64,000 nt of DNA, from NCBI GenBank assembly GCA_021613335.1, contig JAJTWR010000260.1, forward strand, positions 2,351,001 through 2,415,000, in the 5' to 3' direction. The stretch's first letter is position 1, and every line of letters starts with the position of its first letter. A program made the translations under genes and the position numbers. Below, piece by piece: positions 43,851-57,365 of the stretch. The notes beneath the pieces were generated by a model, which ran no database searches, was not told the origin of the DNA, and was given only the letters and a program-made list of their open reading frames with translations. Source of the stretch: Whitmania pigra (Eukaryota; Annelida; Clitellata; Hirudinida; Haemopidae).

Positions 43851-43940
43851 ATTATGTTATGAAAACTATTGACATGTTTGTAATAAAAGATTATTTTGAT
43901 CATTTCTAGACGCGCAGATACTCTGCGTGGGTGCTGCTAG

Positions 43941-45176
43941 TAATTTTATCTTCTCCAAAGCGAAAAAAGTTTAGTATTTGTAATTATTGTAAAATGTCAA
44001 AAAATTTTAAATTAAATCGAATTTATATTAAAATAGGGATACAAAGTTTTGAGATAACGGTCGATACGGTTCTTTGCTATCGACATGGGTACAAGAGAAT
44101 TAGTTAGCAAGTGCCCATCTATATCTTCATGCGAAAAATTGACCAGTCAGCCCAACCTTGGCAAAGTAGAAATAATTATGCCTAGAGCTGTCAATGCAGC
44201 TTTATAACTTCCAATGGCAAGAAAAATCAAAATGAATCCCCTCGGGACTCTGAGGTCGACTCAATTTCACAAATCAACCAGCCGACGGTGCTGATGATTG
44301 TAACATCGAATCACTTCAAAAGTGAAGCATTTAATAAAGCGGAGGTTAACCACTTCAGATTTTAACGTCACGTTTATCGACAGAAGTTTTCATTTTGGTA
44401 ATGAGATTTCGCTCGGCAAGAGAAATGTGACCTGAGATTGTTTGATGGAAATTCCCAAGAATGTATATCCTTGGAATAAAGATTTTTCTTGCAAAAATTG
44501 AGATTGGTCAAGAAGTGACACGGAGAATTTGGAAGAGGTAAGGAAGAGACCCTGGCAAATTTAAGGGGTTCAGCTGAGGAATGTCGTAAATCATGTGTAT
44601 GAAATTCAGACACTTTTTAAAATACAAACGTATATTCCCCGTCTGAATTCAAGTTATCATAAAATCTTTCGTTTGATGGAATAAAATCGTCAGATATTAG
44701 TTATAAAAGCTCTTGAGAGAGGCTGGGACTCGAACTTCTAATGGATGGGCATGTTGTCACATACGGGTCCTTATATCATGAATATATTTATAGCAGCATT
44801 ACTTATGTTGTTTACGGTTTGGTGTAAATCTTAAACTGGTGATAACTTGAAATATGGCCTGTGCACCTATGTTAAAATAAAGCTTGAGAAAACTAACTCC
44901 ATTCTCCCCTAGGCAACCGACGGAAAAAACAAAAAATACTTTATCCAAAACACTTCCATAAAAATAATCAAAACACTAAAACTTTTTTCTTTAAATGACA
45001 TAGCAACGCATGCTGGATACTCGCTAGTTAAAATATATTTTATTTCAAATTGTATTTTTCACATGCATCAAGTAATTGAAACCTGATACTGACTTCATAA
45101 TATAAGAAGGTGATGCTTTGAATTCCAAATGATCCAACCAAACAAAATAAACTAATTGTTATAATTTATAACTAGC
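43941..45176. other. Intergenic stretch downstream of the RhoGEF gene
   Basis: No gene recognised. Near 44715-44760 a minus-strand B-box-like gaagttcgagtcccag suggests a tRNA-derived repeat relic. The 3' untranslated region of the RhoGEF must lie at the right end. Confidence 0.4.
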
Positions 45177-48100
45177 TTAGATTGCCAAAAAGAACTCTTC
45201 TGAATGGTCTCCAAGAAGAGAGGTGTCATTCTTTATGCAGAAACATTCATCCTCGTTAAAATTTAAATCTTCACAAGTAAATTCATTTCTTTCAAGTTCA
45301 TCAAGTAGTTTATCTTCATAAAAAAAATCAAGCATTTCATAGGAATTTGTTTTACTTAAATTCAATTTCTTTTTTTCAGCCTCTGGTGTTTCAGGTGGCA
45401 TCACAAGCTGTTCTGGAAGCTTCCGATAAACTCCAGAACATCCTTCGAGAACAACATCATTGCATTTGGCCTCCTTGTAGCTCAACATCAGTTTATCTTT
45501 CAGACCCGATCTTACCTTCGGCATCTTCAAAGTAAACAAATAGTTGGGATTGTAGGGTGAAATAATTTCAGCTTCAGCCGGTGATATTCGCTCATTACAA
45601 TGGACCTTTTTTTTTGAAGACCTTTTCTTATTAATAATTTTGGAGTATTGTGATGGAGAATTAATTCCAAATGAGTTTTGCTTTTCTAAGCAGTTTATAT
45701 CAACAGCTTTTCCTGAGATATTGTTTGGCAAGCTGATTCTTTTAAATTCAAGTGTAGCTCTTCTGTCATCATCAACTGAAGAAAACTTCATGCATCCATC
45801 TGTTCTTCTCATGGCATTGAGAGGTGACTTATTCTGTTCTAAATCACAAGAAATGTTTCTCAAATATATTTGATCAAACTTCATGTATGCTTCCTCCTCA
45901 TATGTACTTCGAACAGGTTCAAATTTCTCTCCTTTTTTCTGGGGAGAAAGTGGTAGATTCAGTCATTAATAAATATATATTTTCCAGCTGAGTAATTAGC
46001 ATTTGTCTGAGGATATACACAAAAAGAACAACATAATAAAAAAAATAAATAAAGATATAAATCACCTTGGCCATATTTTCCTCATAATTTTCTGTAAAAA
46101 TTGGATAAAACCATTTATTTCAACTTTACAATAATCTTAAAATTATAACAACTTACCAATTAAATGTCTTCTGAGCTCAGAAATAGGGACCATAATATCT
46201 GTTGGAGGAGCTAGAATTCTTTTCAAATTGTAACACCATCGTGTTTTCTGCTCTGGATTGGTGGCCTATTATGAAAGTTTCAATTCATTGTCAATATCAA
46301 AACAAAGAAAAATTTTGGTAATTTATAAGACTAGAGAAATACAAATGCCCAGAATTTAAAACTAATTTTTAATTAACACTTTATATTTATCAAAACCTTT
46401 GAGTGCCTTGCCTATTCGACTAGGGTGTACAGTCACCAGTTAACTGATCTACCTGAGGGCACTCACTGGTGATGCAGGTTCCATTCGGTCAACCTGCACA
46501 CCTGGTTCATTACATATTATATTAATAAAAGTATCATCTGATATCAGATGATCTGATAAGATGCTCTTGCTCTCTAACCAAAATAATCATGAATTGTCCT
46601 TATCAACTCTAACCACATCAATTCATTTGCTCTTAGTGATCAAATTCTGGCAGAGGCCATGTTTAGCCAGCTGGATATCTACAATATAAATCAGAAAATA
46701 AATGCATGCTTCTGTCTGTCTCAAGACCTCCTCCAAATTGATCAGTAGCGATTTGAAATTCATTCACAGGTCAGATGTGCTAATTTCAAATTTCTACTTT
46801 CAAGTTTTTCAACTTTTACCCTTTTCTAAATTTTCTAGATATACTTTCAACTTTTAGAACTCTTTTCAACTCACAAGACTTGTTTTAATCATATGGACCA
46901 TTGAAGGCTGACAGGAAAAGTGACAATACAGGCCTTTCAGTCAGTTTTCATGAGGTCGTGCATGAACATGGAAGCAGTACAGAGTTGTGGGTCTGACGCT
47001 GGATGTATATCTCTAAATTTAAAAATTCTCTCACTGGAGTAACAAACACCCAAGTTATGGACTTGTTCCATGGCATGACAGCTATGCCACATCAATCATC
47101 TTAGATCATCATGATTTCATGGTTTTTCATATACCTCGACACAGGAGACCTCCATCTTCTGCCATTTCTGCTATTTGACTATTTTCCATCGTTATGCAAA
47201 CCACAAACAGACTGATATCTCAAGGTTTGTTGCAGACTTGCATCCTCAGCTGTGAAGTAGTGTACTCTCGTTAATTTAAAATTGTCAAGACTTATCATGA
47301 ACCTCAACCCATCTGGTTCACAACTTTGTCTTTATTCTCATGTGAATGTGTCTTGATGTTGATGAGATGTAAAATTTGTAAAATATTTTACATGGTCTCG
47401 TACACTCCGTCCCCTAGTGGTTCTCTGAAGTTTGTTTCTAGCCCTCGGACAAGAAAAGTTCTGCACCATTGCTCTAGGCCAACTGCACTGTTTTCAATCT
47501 CTCAATCTGTTTGTCTGTCATTCATTGTGTCTGTCACAAGAACTCCCAAATGCTGAGCAGTAGCAACTTGAAATTTGTGCATGTCCTTTTTTCAGCAATT
47601 TCTAGGTTTCATTGAACTTCCAACTTTTCTACTTCATTTATATAGTGCCACATGCACTTCTTGTACCCTTTATATAGCACTCCTTCCCAAGGGCGCTTCT
47701 GGCAGTGCAGGCTGGGTTTCGAACACGACACATTACTATAGTTGCCATTACCACCGTATGCAGGCACGTAACCCTTTCGGCCAACTTCCAACATTAGCCC
47801 TTAATTTCCAACTTTTAATGATGTTATTAACATATTAATTGATAATCTAAATAAAAATATAAGTTTAGGTATTTTAAACTTCCATCATTCAGTAACAAAT
47901 AACAATCTATCCTGGGCAAAAGTGGTTAATACATATACAGTTGAACCCACTTATCCCGCCCTCAGTTAACTTGCCAACCCTATTAAGTCGACGTTTTTAT
48001 TTATTAACGCACATTATGTACATAAAGAACTTTCAAGTCATGTTAATATATTGCATTCATATTGATTTTTAGTTATCTCAATCATCAGTTATCTCGACAC

Positions 48101-51100
48101 TTTTTGGCAAACCCCTAGGCTTTTGACAACCAGATTCAACTGTATATGGAGACTAAATATTCCTACATAATAATTTTTAATGTTTTATTTTTATTCAACT
48201 CCTTAAAACTATTTATAATAAGTTCATACCAGATGACTATCAGATGTATGAAGAGTTGGATGTTGCTAGATTTTGTTAGGCATTGATTTCCAATTTGAAG
48301 ATAATGCAATAATGGCTAGGCAAAATTGAATATATTTAAATCCAAACTCAAGTGAAAGCACTTACTGCTCATTTAAAGTGACAAAAGGCATTCAGAGGAA
48401 AAGTGAGACTTGACAAAAAACTTGTAAATATTATATTTCCTAAGTTAAGAGCAATTTGTCTCTCCATATCAGCTGCACTTACCTAACAACACATGAAAGA
48501 TATTATGAAATCTTCGAGTCATCCAACAAAGCACTTGTTGTAGAAGAAACATGATTCAAAATTCTTAAACATGAGTAACAATAATTTGCTGCATTCCATA
48601 GCCAAAATTTGTTGAGGCCGTGGTCCAAATTGGATTTCTATCTGCAGTGACTAATATCCATTATATTCTGGAAAGCATGTTGGTGCCTTCTGTGTATATT
48701 TTGTAAAATGCTTGGTGCCTTTAATCAGATTCTACCCAAGAATACCTTCACAAATCATATCATCTTTAAACATGCTTAGAGAACATGTTCAAACATTTCG
48801 TTCACAACCATGATCACATCTGCTCACCTGATTCAACAAGCCCCAACAAGCCTCATCCCCGAGGCATTTCACAACTTTTCCCCTTACTTCCCATCGTTGG
48901 ATCTCAAACACACTTGAGTTCTTCAAATACCACATAAAGACATCATTGAGGTAGTAATTTGAGGAACCAAATAACTCAATAGCACTTGATATTGGATATT
49001 ATTATTACTATCTAATTAGATTCTAACATTTGTTTGAGCAATTTCATATGAAAAAAATCATGAAGTGATTTTATGAAATGAAAATTGCCCCATCAATTAG
49101 TGACCATTCCAAAATGGGCAATTCCAAACAAAATGAATACTTGTAACTTGTAGAGAAATCGTGAGTTGCTGGTAGACATTATAAAAAACGTCAAAGGGTG
49201 ATGCGGCACAACATCTTCAATGATGCAAGATTCTTTTGCCTGTAAATTCCCAATGATTTAAATTCATACAACTATTTTTAACCACTTATAATTTGTTTAA
49301 ATGTACACTATCTTCATGTAGTCTTACTTTAAAAATTATTTTGACCAGAAACTTGTTTTTGCTCTTCTTCTGAGCAATGAGGACAGCTTTTGTAAATAAG
49401 AAAATATGCAAATATGTTTTGGATTGGGATGCACTTCCAACCACAAGTTTGTCCTGTTTAACAAATACAATTATTGACTTAATAATTAACTGTCTAAAAT
49501 CATGACAACCTTAATTATGAGATCCCCAAGGTCTGTAAGGCTCATTCTTTTTATGTCTTCATGAAGAGCAGAATGAAACTTCTCATCTTCACAAACGTAT
49601 TGTGCTTGATCAATGTGCTTCAAAATCTGTGTCATGGCATTCAAAGCTTTGTTTGCAATATTTTCATCACATTTGTCACATCTTTTTGCAATGTTCTATA
49701 AAAAATAGAGCATAAAAGTGTTAAAAAACTTCAAACAACTTAATAAACATGCAAATGATCTAATGCAAATTATTTGAAAATCCATGCTGAAAATGTCTTA
49801 CCTGGAAAAACAAATGGTATTTTGAAATTCGTTGTATAGGCTTCAACAAATAGGAGGCAAGAGGCAATTTATGGTTGAGTTGTGATTGCAAAATTTTGAA
49901 ATATTTTGCTATTGCAGGATCCTTTGAATAGGTTCTTATCATCTCCAATGCTCTGCATATCAATTATCATTAATTGGTAACTCATCCTACTGCAAAAGCT
50001 TGAAAATATGAATGGATAACATTACTGACTTTGGATAATTCTGACAATACAGAGAGTAAACTTCAAGAAACCCAACTGAATTCTTGATAAACACATGGCA
50101 TAATTCAGCAACTGAACCACAATTTTTTAACAAATCCAGAAACATGCTACAAGTTATAGTTTCTTTTAGAACAAAATAAAACTCAATCAAAAAAAGAAAA
50201 TGCACATAATTTTTATTCCTTTTGTAAATGTAAGGAAAACACTTGAAATGTTGCAATGGTGTGTGGCAGCAGATGTGGCAAGTTTAAAGCAATATCCCCA
50301 GGTGCTTAAAGAGTGACAAGAGGCAGGATTCAGTGGTCACGTCCGCAAAGTCAGCAATGGAGGAGAGCAACGTGCTCAAATGCAGGAAACATACAAACCT
50401 GACATTGGACTTGAAGGATCAAGGATGTGCCGTGCAATTCTTCGCAATCGAAGTGTGCGCTATATATATAGCTGCTTTGAAGATCTTTGTATCACCTTTA
50501 GGGAAATCAGCATGAAAAGAGTGTCTGAGACTGTCAAGGCATTTTCTCAATGGATACGGAGTCAAAGGAACTCCAAGTTGTAGGTGTTTGCAAGACAGGA
50601 GGACAGACACTTCGATTCATTGCTCCATGAAATACATAAATTTTCTTGTGACTTGTGAATGGAAGAGACTTCAAGAGGCCTAAAGGAAAGTGCGATAGTT
50701 CGTTTTGCCCCATCTGAACGATCAGCGGGTGCAGTTCATCCCCAGAGAGTTCCTTGAAAATAAAACGATAATACTTATTGAAGGGAAAGGAAATTTCAAG
50801 GGCAACACTTGAAGAAGGGGTCACTCCTCTAAAGATTTCATTGAGGCTTGACAAGAGTCATTAATCTTAAAATGTGTGTTGTAATTAAAGAAAAAAGCTT
50901 TCAAAACAAACATTTTTGTTGCTTTATTTATGTAATTCTGAGCAAGTGAAACAAACAATGCATTTCAAATGAAAAAAAACAATTAAATTAAGCTATCAAA
51001 GGAAATCTTCAGGAATTCTCACCATTTATCCCATTACAAGGAATGTCACATTAACAAAAGAATGTGCTGAAAGCAATATATAAATAACAAAACTACTGAA

Positions 51101-52047
51101 TGATAGCCACCAAGAACAGTAAGAGCAGTATAATATATTTGTCATGTAGAGAATACATACCATCTACATTAAATACAATTTAATTTAAAATTTGTCTTTA
51201 AACAGATGAATATGTCCCAGGAAGATAACGAATCACCATATTTTTAAAAATAGAACTATAACAGAACTATATGTAAATTCTATACATTTGTAACTATTAT
51301 CAGGTAGACATCATCAGAAATGCACCTTGAAACACAATGCCCTCAGATGGCAGTAAACTCTATCACAGCACTAAATAAGTAATTCAATATAAACCCACTG
51401 ACCTGCTAAAGTTATATAGCTCAACAATGTTACCAAATATGTTTCCAGATGTCTCTTTGACTGTAGAAGCTAGGGGTTTCAGATAGCCCTGTAAAATATG
51501 AAATCAACAAAAAGAAATAGATAGCTACTAATAATAAACTTTTATCTTGGCATACCTCTATAATACATTTAATATCCTCAACAAACAACTCTTCGGTATG
51601 GCACAATTCATCAATAGTCCTACGAATCTGATTGCGATTTATATCATCTTTCATGGATTTCATGAAACCCCCTGCCATGTCCAGATCTTTTGAAAATAAA
51701 CTAATCTTGGTCTTCATCTTTGCATCAGCCTCTAAAACACTGTTACGACTGTGGGATAGGCGCGCCACTGTGACTGCAACCAAATTGGTAGTGTTTAAAG
51801 TTGGATCACTTGACGAACATGACAACTGACACTTCTTTCTGAGATTCCAGTCATGCTCAATTATCGATTTCGTTAAGTCTAGTGACTGGAAAAAATTTTC
51901 GTGGTTTTTCGAACAATCGAAGGATCGGGCGTGTTTCTTGCATTGTCTCCTTAATGAGTCCGAATATGATCCCGAAGACGATGTAGAAGTTACACTTAAA
52001 GGCCTCTTTTTGCAGTCTTCATTAGGTGATAAATTAAACGAATTCAT
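45177..52047 (-). CDS. DH-PH Rho guanine nucleotide exchange factor (PLEKHG-like)
   Basis: Activates Rho-family GTPases by nucleotide exchange. Ten exons in transcription order: 52047-51556, 51488-51403, 50146-50030, 49952-49802, 49695-49510, 49453-49328, 49239-49141, 46265-46157, 46091-46066, 45938-45177. Phases agree at each junction, giving 717 residues. A Ser-rich basic N-terminus (RPLSVTSTSSSGSYSDSL) precedes the DH domain (about 142-335: RRTIDELCHTEELFVEDIK, NIFGNIVELYNFS, LASYLLKPIQRISKYHLFFQ). The PH domain follows (about 337-434), with its closing helix EQKTRWCYNLKRIL containing the conserved Trp429. The C-terminal 250 residues are acidic and unrecognised. The GNIVELYNF, CQNYP and SYLLKPIQRI wording points to the PLEKHG family; which member is open. 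The 2.9-kb intron before the tenth-from-last 46265 exon contains a SINE and a MITE and could hide a further exon. Confidence 0.82.
47660..47795 (-). repeat. tRNA-derived SINE, family B
   Basis: Same block order as 11005-11130: minus-strand ggttacgtgcctgcatacgg, a B-box region with gttcgaaacccagcctgcac, then the body ending in gctatataaaggg. It lies in the large intron of the RhoGEF gene. Confidence 0.65.
47938..48142. mobile_element. Pogo/mariner-type MITE, 205 bp
   Basis: The ends CAGTTGAACCCACTTATC and (reverse complement of the right end) CAGTTGAATCTGGTTGTC are flanked by TA on both sides (47936-47937, 48143-48144), as in Tc1/mariner/pogo insertions. No coding content. Related relic at 15575-15693. 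Confidence 0.65.
50250..50590 (+). mobile_element. Old RLE-LINE relic in RhoGEF intron
   Basis: A diverged match to the endonuclease end of the LINE ORF: caatatccccaggtgctta corresponds to the YPQVL codons, and the end of the frame (RVSETVKAFSQWIRSQRNS) parallels RMSEAAEAASFWIWHMRSQ. The many differences suggest an older subfamily than the other copies. It lies in the intron between the second and third RhoGEF exons. Confidence 0.55.
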
Positions 52048-53250
52048 TATCTCAGTGCAGATGTTACAAACCGCTCAAAACAAACTGATGTCATAAAATG
52101 CCTAAAGCGATTCATAAACCAAAAACTAAATCTTTGGGAATATTCGGCATAATCAACAAATCGTTACAAATTTCACTTTGAGTCACTTTGAACAAAATTA
52201 TCGTTCATGTGATACAATATCGAAATCGGCTCGGTATTTTGAGCTCCTTACGACTATTAAACTTAATAATAACTCAATGGCCAATCCCGATCCTGCTCAG
52301 TGGTTAAACTAGCTCCAAAGAAAACACTTATTATCATGCTACTTCCCTCGCTTTATGTACATGCAGCTGTATTACACAGTTGGCCGCTGAAGGTGTATTA
52401 ATAGATATTGTTTCGACGTTTTTACCAACGCATTAATGCATTTTCATTTTCTATTACAGAGATTCTTAAGCGAAGTTTAATAAGATTTGATAAATTTCTA
52501 TTGTGCTTTATTAAAGTAAATTTATTGATTTTTATAAAACATTAAAATCTGGTCAGCGTCTCTCTCTAAAAAATGATTAATATCGAAACATTAAGAAAGT
52601 ATGATTAAAGATTTTAAGAAAAGGGTTGTTGGACTACTAATTTAAAGTTTTCGTTGTCTGAAGTCTCATGCAATGTCACGTGCCTTATTTATGGAATTTA
52701 GTAATTTGTGACTTGTCAAGCATTGCTAGCCTAGCTAACGTCAGTCTTAACTCCATAAGCTGTACTAGTACCACTGGTTGTCATTTTCGGGGATGCTATT
52801 TAGCATTAATTAGTTTTAAAATCTTATCTGACCCAGAAATAGTAAAGAACTAGTAAGGCAATCAACATTCACGCTACATCGATTATTCGTAGACTCATAA
52901 AGCACAAATGTCTTAAGCCAAACCCGGGTTTCTTTCAGACATTGTGATTCTGGGGTATTCCAGAAGTTCGGGAAGTTTTTTTGCAAAATACCAATTTAAA
53001 ATCAAATAACTTGTCAGTTCGGTAAAGGGATTTTTAATAACTAACAACACTTTTAATAACTATACAAATATACCAACAGGCATTCGATCAATTTGACGCA
53101 AAATATGTAGCATGATTAGTGTTTTCGCCCCTAACCCTAACCCCGAACACGAAAACCCGGGTTTTTTCATAGATTTTGTGATCCCAAAACCCTGGTTTTA
53201 AGAAAAACAAAAATAAATTTACATAAAATTTTTTTAATTAAACAAATTAA
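52048..53250. other. Stretch upstream of the RhoGEF gene
   Basis: Presumed promoter side of the RhoGEF. Two similar segments (about 52920-52975 and 53150-53205) share aacccgggttt followed by cattgtgatt / ttttgtgatc, probably repeat relics. No coding content seen. Confidence 0.4.
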
Positions 53251-54352
53251 GAGTTTCTCCCGTCTTCAAACGTTTCGACCCTTTGAATGTTTTCGGTAGG
53301 AGGGCATTACAATTATTATATTTATTTGCAAATACAACAATAACGTCATTACTTATTATAGAAATATGCAATGTCGATCGCTTCCACCCCAGTTGCCTAC
53401 AGCAGTCATGAAAGTTCTCGGAGTACAGTGTACTCAATATATGCAAACCGAGCCTTATTTTTTTTGTAGCGACAGTCGGATAGATATTTTCGGGTCTCTC
53501 GACTAATGATTTGGCCCCGTCGTTCTGTGGATCATTCACACCGGAGACCTACGTCTTTCCTTAAGACTTCATCTGGCCCTTCATGTGCCAGATCCAGAAT
53601 GATGCCGCTTCTGCGGACTCAGACATCTAGCCTTTGTTCTTTCTCGGCTAGACAATCCAATCTTGGTGAAGACAGCTTAAGTCGACCTGCCGACTATGCC
53701 TCTTGTGGGAAGAGGTCTGTCCCGCATCTTTTCGCTTCCAGATCTATCGATAGATCTGCATACTTATCCGCTTTGAGCGCGTTGCTGTATTGCCTGTCCT
53801 CCCATGGTACCGTCAGCTCCACCAGAATGATGGCATCCGTCGACGGCGATACGAGCACCAGATCCGACCTCTTGCCACTTTCTATCAGCATCTGGAGGTA
53901 GTGCCTCATCCCTTCTAAGTCGGCTGCGACGGTCCAATCGTTTGCCTCTGCAAGAATGTCTCGCTTGGGAGATTGACAACTCTTTTTGCAGAGGCGTACA
54001 AATCTTTCGCTGCTTTCCGATAGTGCGCGAATTTGCTTTGGAGACTGCTGCTTTTGCGACCTCACACATTTCTCGAAGGATCTGGTTTTGTCACCACGTG
54101 TACCGACCGTTGGCAAAGGCATACATGCACTTGCTGAGCACGCGATACAGTGTATCGGTTCCGCCACAGAGCTGGCATTCGGTTTTTCCACCAAACCCTA
54201 CTTCAGTAGATTGTAGAGTCGCAAGGAACCTGGACATCTTTCTCATACAGCTCCAGGTAAGGGTTCGTTGCACCTCGTCTTCTCACGTTGTTTACTTACC
54301 CTTTGTGGGTTGCTGAACCTCCGTCGTGATTCGGTCTTGTTCCACTTTTTGT
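53251..54352 (-). mobile_element. RLE-LINE copy, 5'- and internally deleted
   Basis: On the minus strand it runs from the VEQDRxT codons of the LINE ORF through the zinc finger (ECQLCGGTDTLYRVLSKC, H to R change) and endonuclease (VLVSPSTDAIILVELTVPWED) into a shortened 3' UTR. At the position of the in-frame TAG in the 39720 copy it reads CAG. Confidence 0.82.
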
Positions 54353-54829
54353 GGTGAATGGAAATATGAAATATCATAAACGTTTTTTTGTCAAAATTTG
54401 TCAGTTAAGTAGTTATTGTAGTTTTAAAACTAACTTATAACATTAGCTGAGTCTGACGCTTTGGCAAGTCTACAGAATGGTTTGTAGCTTTCTTAAAATT
54501 AGAATCTTTACTCTCCAGTTCAGCATAAACTGACTTGTGTTTGCTTATTTGTATTTATTAGACTTCAGCTAATTTTTTAAATTTAATCTTTCATGTCATC
54601 AACCAGGCATCGTGATTTGTCATTTGCACGATCATAACTGAAGTATTTCCACACGTTACAACTGATACTTTTGTACCCGCAGTCTTTGTTTAGCATGTTC
54701 GATTCAAAATTGAAATTTAGATATAAAAAGATTTAAAGGTTTAAAATGTTTTTACAAAATCGACGCAATTTAACGATTGCGATTGGCGACCAAATGGACG
54801 CGTTGTTAAAATCAATAGCGTTGTAAAAA

Positions 54830-54990
54830 GTACCGCATTTCAGTAATTAAGTGAAAGTACAAGAAATACCTCAAAAATTTACTTAAGTTAAAGCAAAAGT
54901 ATTTGTTCAGAGACGTTAAAAGTAAAACTTTACAGCAATTAAAAAGTAATTAATTAACGAATTACATGTAGTCGTTCAACACTGAAAATC
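54830..54990. repeat. hAT MITE-like repeat
   Basis: Words such as aagtgaaagtacaagaaata, ttaaagcaaaagtatttg and aaaagtaattaatta, ending in cgttcaacactg, follow the pattern of a widespread family of hAT MITEs. Ends and target duplication are not clear. Confidence 0.35.
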
Positions 54991-54993
54991 AAC

Positions 54994-55660
54994 TACAGTG
55001 TTTCCCCTAAACTAATACAATGTCTTATATTAATTCTTACCCCAAAAAGCGCTAGAGTTTATTTTCGGGAGTGACTTATATTTTATAATCAACAACCCAC
55101 CAGAACATTTTTTCAGGGTTACACAAATTATTAAGCTACAAGATGCAAGGAGTTTTATGACAGTTTGGTTTTAATCATTTATTAAAAAAATTAATATTTT
55201 ACAAGAATGTTACAAAATCCCTCAGTTTGAGTATTTTTTTAAACTTTTTCTGGAGCACCATTATAAATCTCCAAACTCCTAATTCCTTCCTGAATTTCTT
55301 TCGAATCCATTTCCCACTGAACCATTGGTCTCAATCTCTGACGTTTAGCATGAGAACCTCGTGTTCATGTACCATGTCGCATCGGCAACACAACTGTCAT
55401 TGATTTAACACACTGAATTCTTAACCCAACTCACATCATCTCGCAGGTTAGGCTTAACAAAGTTTCTAATCCAAACTTGTACTTCTTAATATTTCCCTCG
55501 TCTGTTTACTGAGGTCATCATACCACGCTAGACATTTGAGGATCATTCGGATATTCAACTTATTTTTTTTACAGGAAGATTCTTGTCCAGTGTTTCTTCC
55601 ACGATTTCTCTTATATTCAATGGAATAGCTTTTTCTTTTTGTACTCATCTTGTCGAAATA
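54994..55660 (-). mobile_element. Pogo-like element relic
   Basis: Begins with tacagtgtttcccctaaac, a TIR style common to pogo-like elements. The minus-strand frame 55466-55648 starts MSTKRKSYSIEYKRN, like the N-terminal DNA-binding segment of jerky/Tigger transposases, then loses similarity. The DDE part is absent. Confidence 0.4.
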
Positions 55661-56137
55661 CGGTTATGTCGAAATAACTATTAATGGTTATTATAAATAT
55701 GTTACATATTCGACGCAATGAATTAACCATATTCATAAACATAACCCGATGCAAACTGTTCTTATTGGTTGTCTGTTTACCGTAACTGCTTACTCGTTTA
55801 CATTTTAAAATGTAAATACTGTTACTGACACGTTCTCCACTCGAAGCTCATGTTAAAAAACATGATTTTGTTTTCATAATTTTTTATAAAAAAAATAGTT
55901 TGTGATTTGGTTAAAAAATATTTATATTTATATAAGTTTCTATATACTTTTTTGACAATTTTCTTAACATTTCTTAATTTTTTAATGCAGTGTTAATAAA
56001 TTTTCAAAATCAAGATTTGACAGTTTTGAATGATATCATATCGTATCATTATTTATGTTACTCAATGTTTCTTTATAAAGATTCACAAATTTGGTTACTC
56101 TTAAATTTAATCTTTACATAAAATTCATTAGGCAATA

Positions 56138-56583
56138 CAGTCAAATCTCGGTACTATGCCACCTCGGTACTATGCCACCTCGCTACTATGCCACTCTCGC
56201 TATTACCCACTTTTGCTTGGTCCCGACAAAATTCAATACAAAATAAATGTATTATGCCACCCCTACTCTCGCTACTATGCCACTATTGTGTGACTGTTAA
56301 AAGGCAAGAGTCGTGAAAAAGTCTGTATTTCTGCACAGTGTTCGATTATTTATAATAATCTAATGACTGTATACATAAATTTACCCACCACTAAACTAAA
56401 TTAATTGAATTTTATTTTAAAATTTATTTTACGCAAGCGAACAGACTTTACGCTGAAGGAGAAATGGGCGTTTTTATTTGAGAAAATAAGACCGCTTTTA
56501 CAAACCCTCGCTACTAGGCCACTCTCGATACTATGCCACTTTTGCTCGGTCCCGACAGGTGGCTTAGTAACGAGATTTGACTG
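56138..56583. mobile_element. Pogo/Tigger-type MITE with TA duplication
   Basis: The left TIR cagtcaaatctcggtactat is matched by the right TIR (reverse complement cagtcaaatctcgttactaa), with TA at 56136-56137 and 56584-56585. Both ends contain two or three subterminal repeats of ctcgctactatgccact. The core encodes nothing recognisable. Confidence 0.75.
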
Positions 56584-57365
56584 TATTAACATTGTTTTGT
56601 TGACATTACTTACAACCATATCCGGTTTTACTAAACACCCGCAGGAACCTACAATTTTTAAAAAATTTTCAGCATGAGTGACGACTAACAAAACCACAGC
56701 GTTTGGGCCTCCCGGGCGTTCGTAAGATTTGCCCCCCCACCAAGTCGGTTGAAAATTTACAAACTTTAAAAGGTTTTGTTTCTAAATTATACAAAAATGA
56801 ATAATTAAAATCTAAATATCGTTATTTTTGTTATTATTGTTGGTCCTAAAAAATGGAGTAGAAGGTCCTAAAAAATCCTAAAAAAGTTCTAAATTTTGGT
56901 TTTCAAGTTCCTGTATGAACCATGTTTTAATGTAGCACATATTATAAGGTCAAAATGTTTTTAATTCCCACTGCCATGCGGTTTGGCATGCTGCACATTA
57001 GCTTCAATATTTTCGGCAAGCAGGCGAGGTCTCTTGGATGGACGTCCGGTGGACTTGACAGCAACTGGCTGACCTGAAGCAACACGTTGGCAGCCTCATG
57101 TTATGCCAGGCCTTCGACTTCGAGCCACTGCTGTTGTTTGGACTTTAATCTTGCCACCCTTCCTGGCATGCAGAGCTGATTGGCACTGATAAAGCCCCCT
57201 CCTCCAATTAATGTCAAATTTTTTATTAAAATTAATTAACCATTGGGTCATTTTAACCAAATTTTTTAATGAAAAATATTTTATGAAGTTAAAACGATAT
57301 ATGTGACCTAATTTCGGAAAACATCTGTCCAATCATAGCGCCTAAATTAGCTAATGCATGATAAT

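Larger units (their letters stand above)
39130..43940 (+). mobile_element. Helitron, decayed, interrupted by a LINE
   Basis: Pieces in Helitron order on the plus strand: charged RKxTADRLKKLRK-type N-terminal repeats (39200-39560, with a 243-bp direct repeat of cagctgacagat and what follows), SATPDLLQDLF just before the LINE, FHEHVLECNATLAFASMDAE just after it, then PIF1-like helicase debris. The 3' terminus fits the rule for Helitrons: a hairpin (gcgcagatactctgcgt) about 10 bp before a final CTAG at 43937-43940, followed by T. The 5' TC end is not located. The replication initiator HUH motif was not found, so the element is dead. Confidence 0.75.

Noticed and set aside
53131..53150. Telomere-like ctaaccctaacccc
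   Set aside because: Only two units, too short to call an interstitial telomeric repeat.
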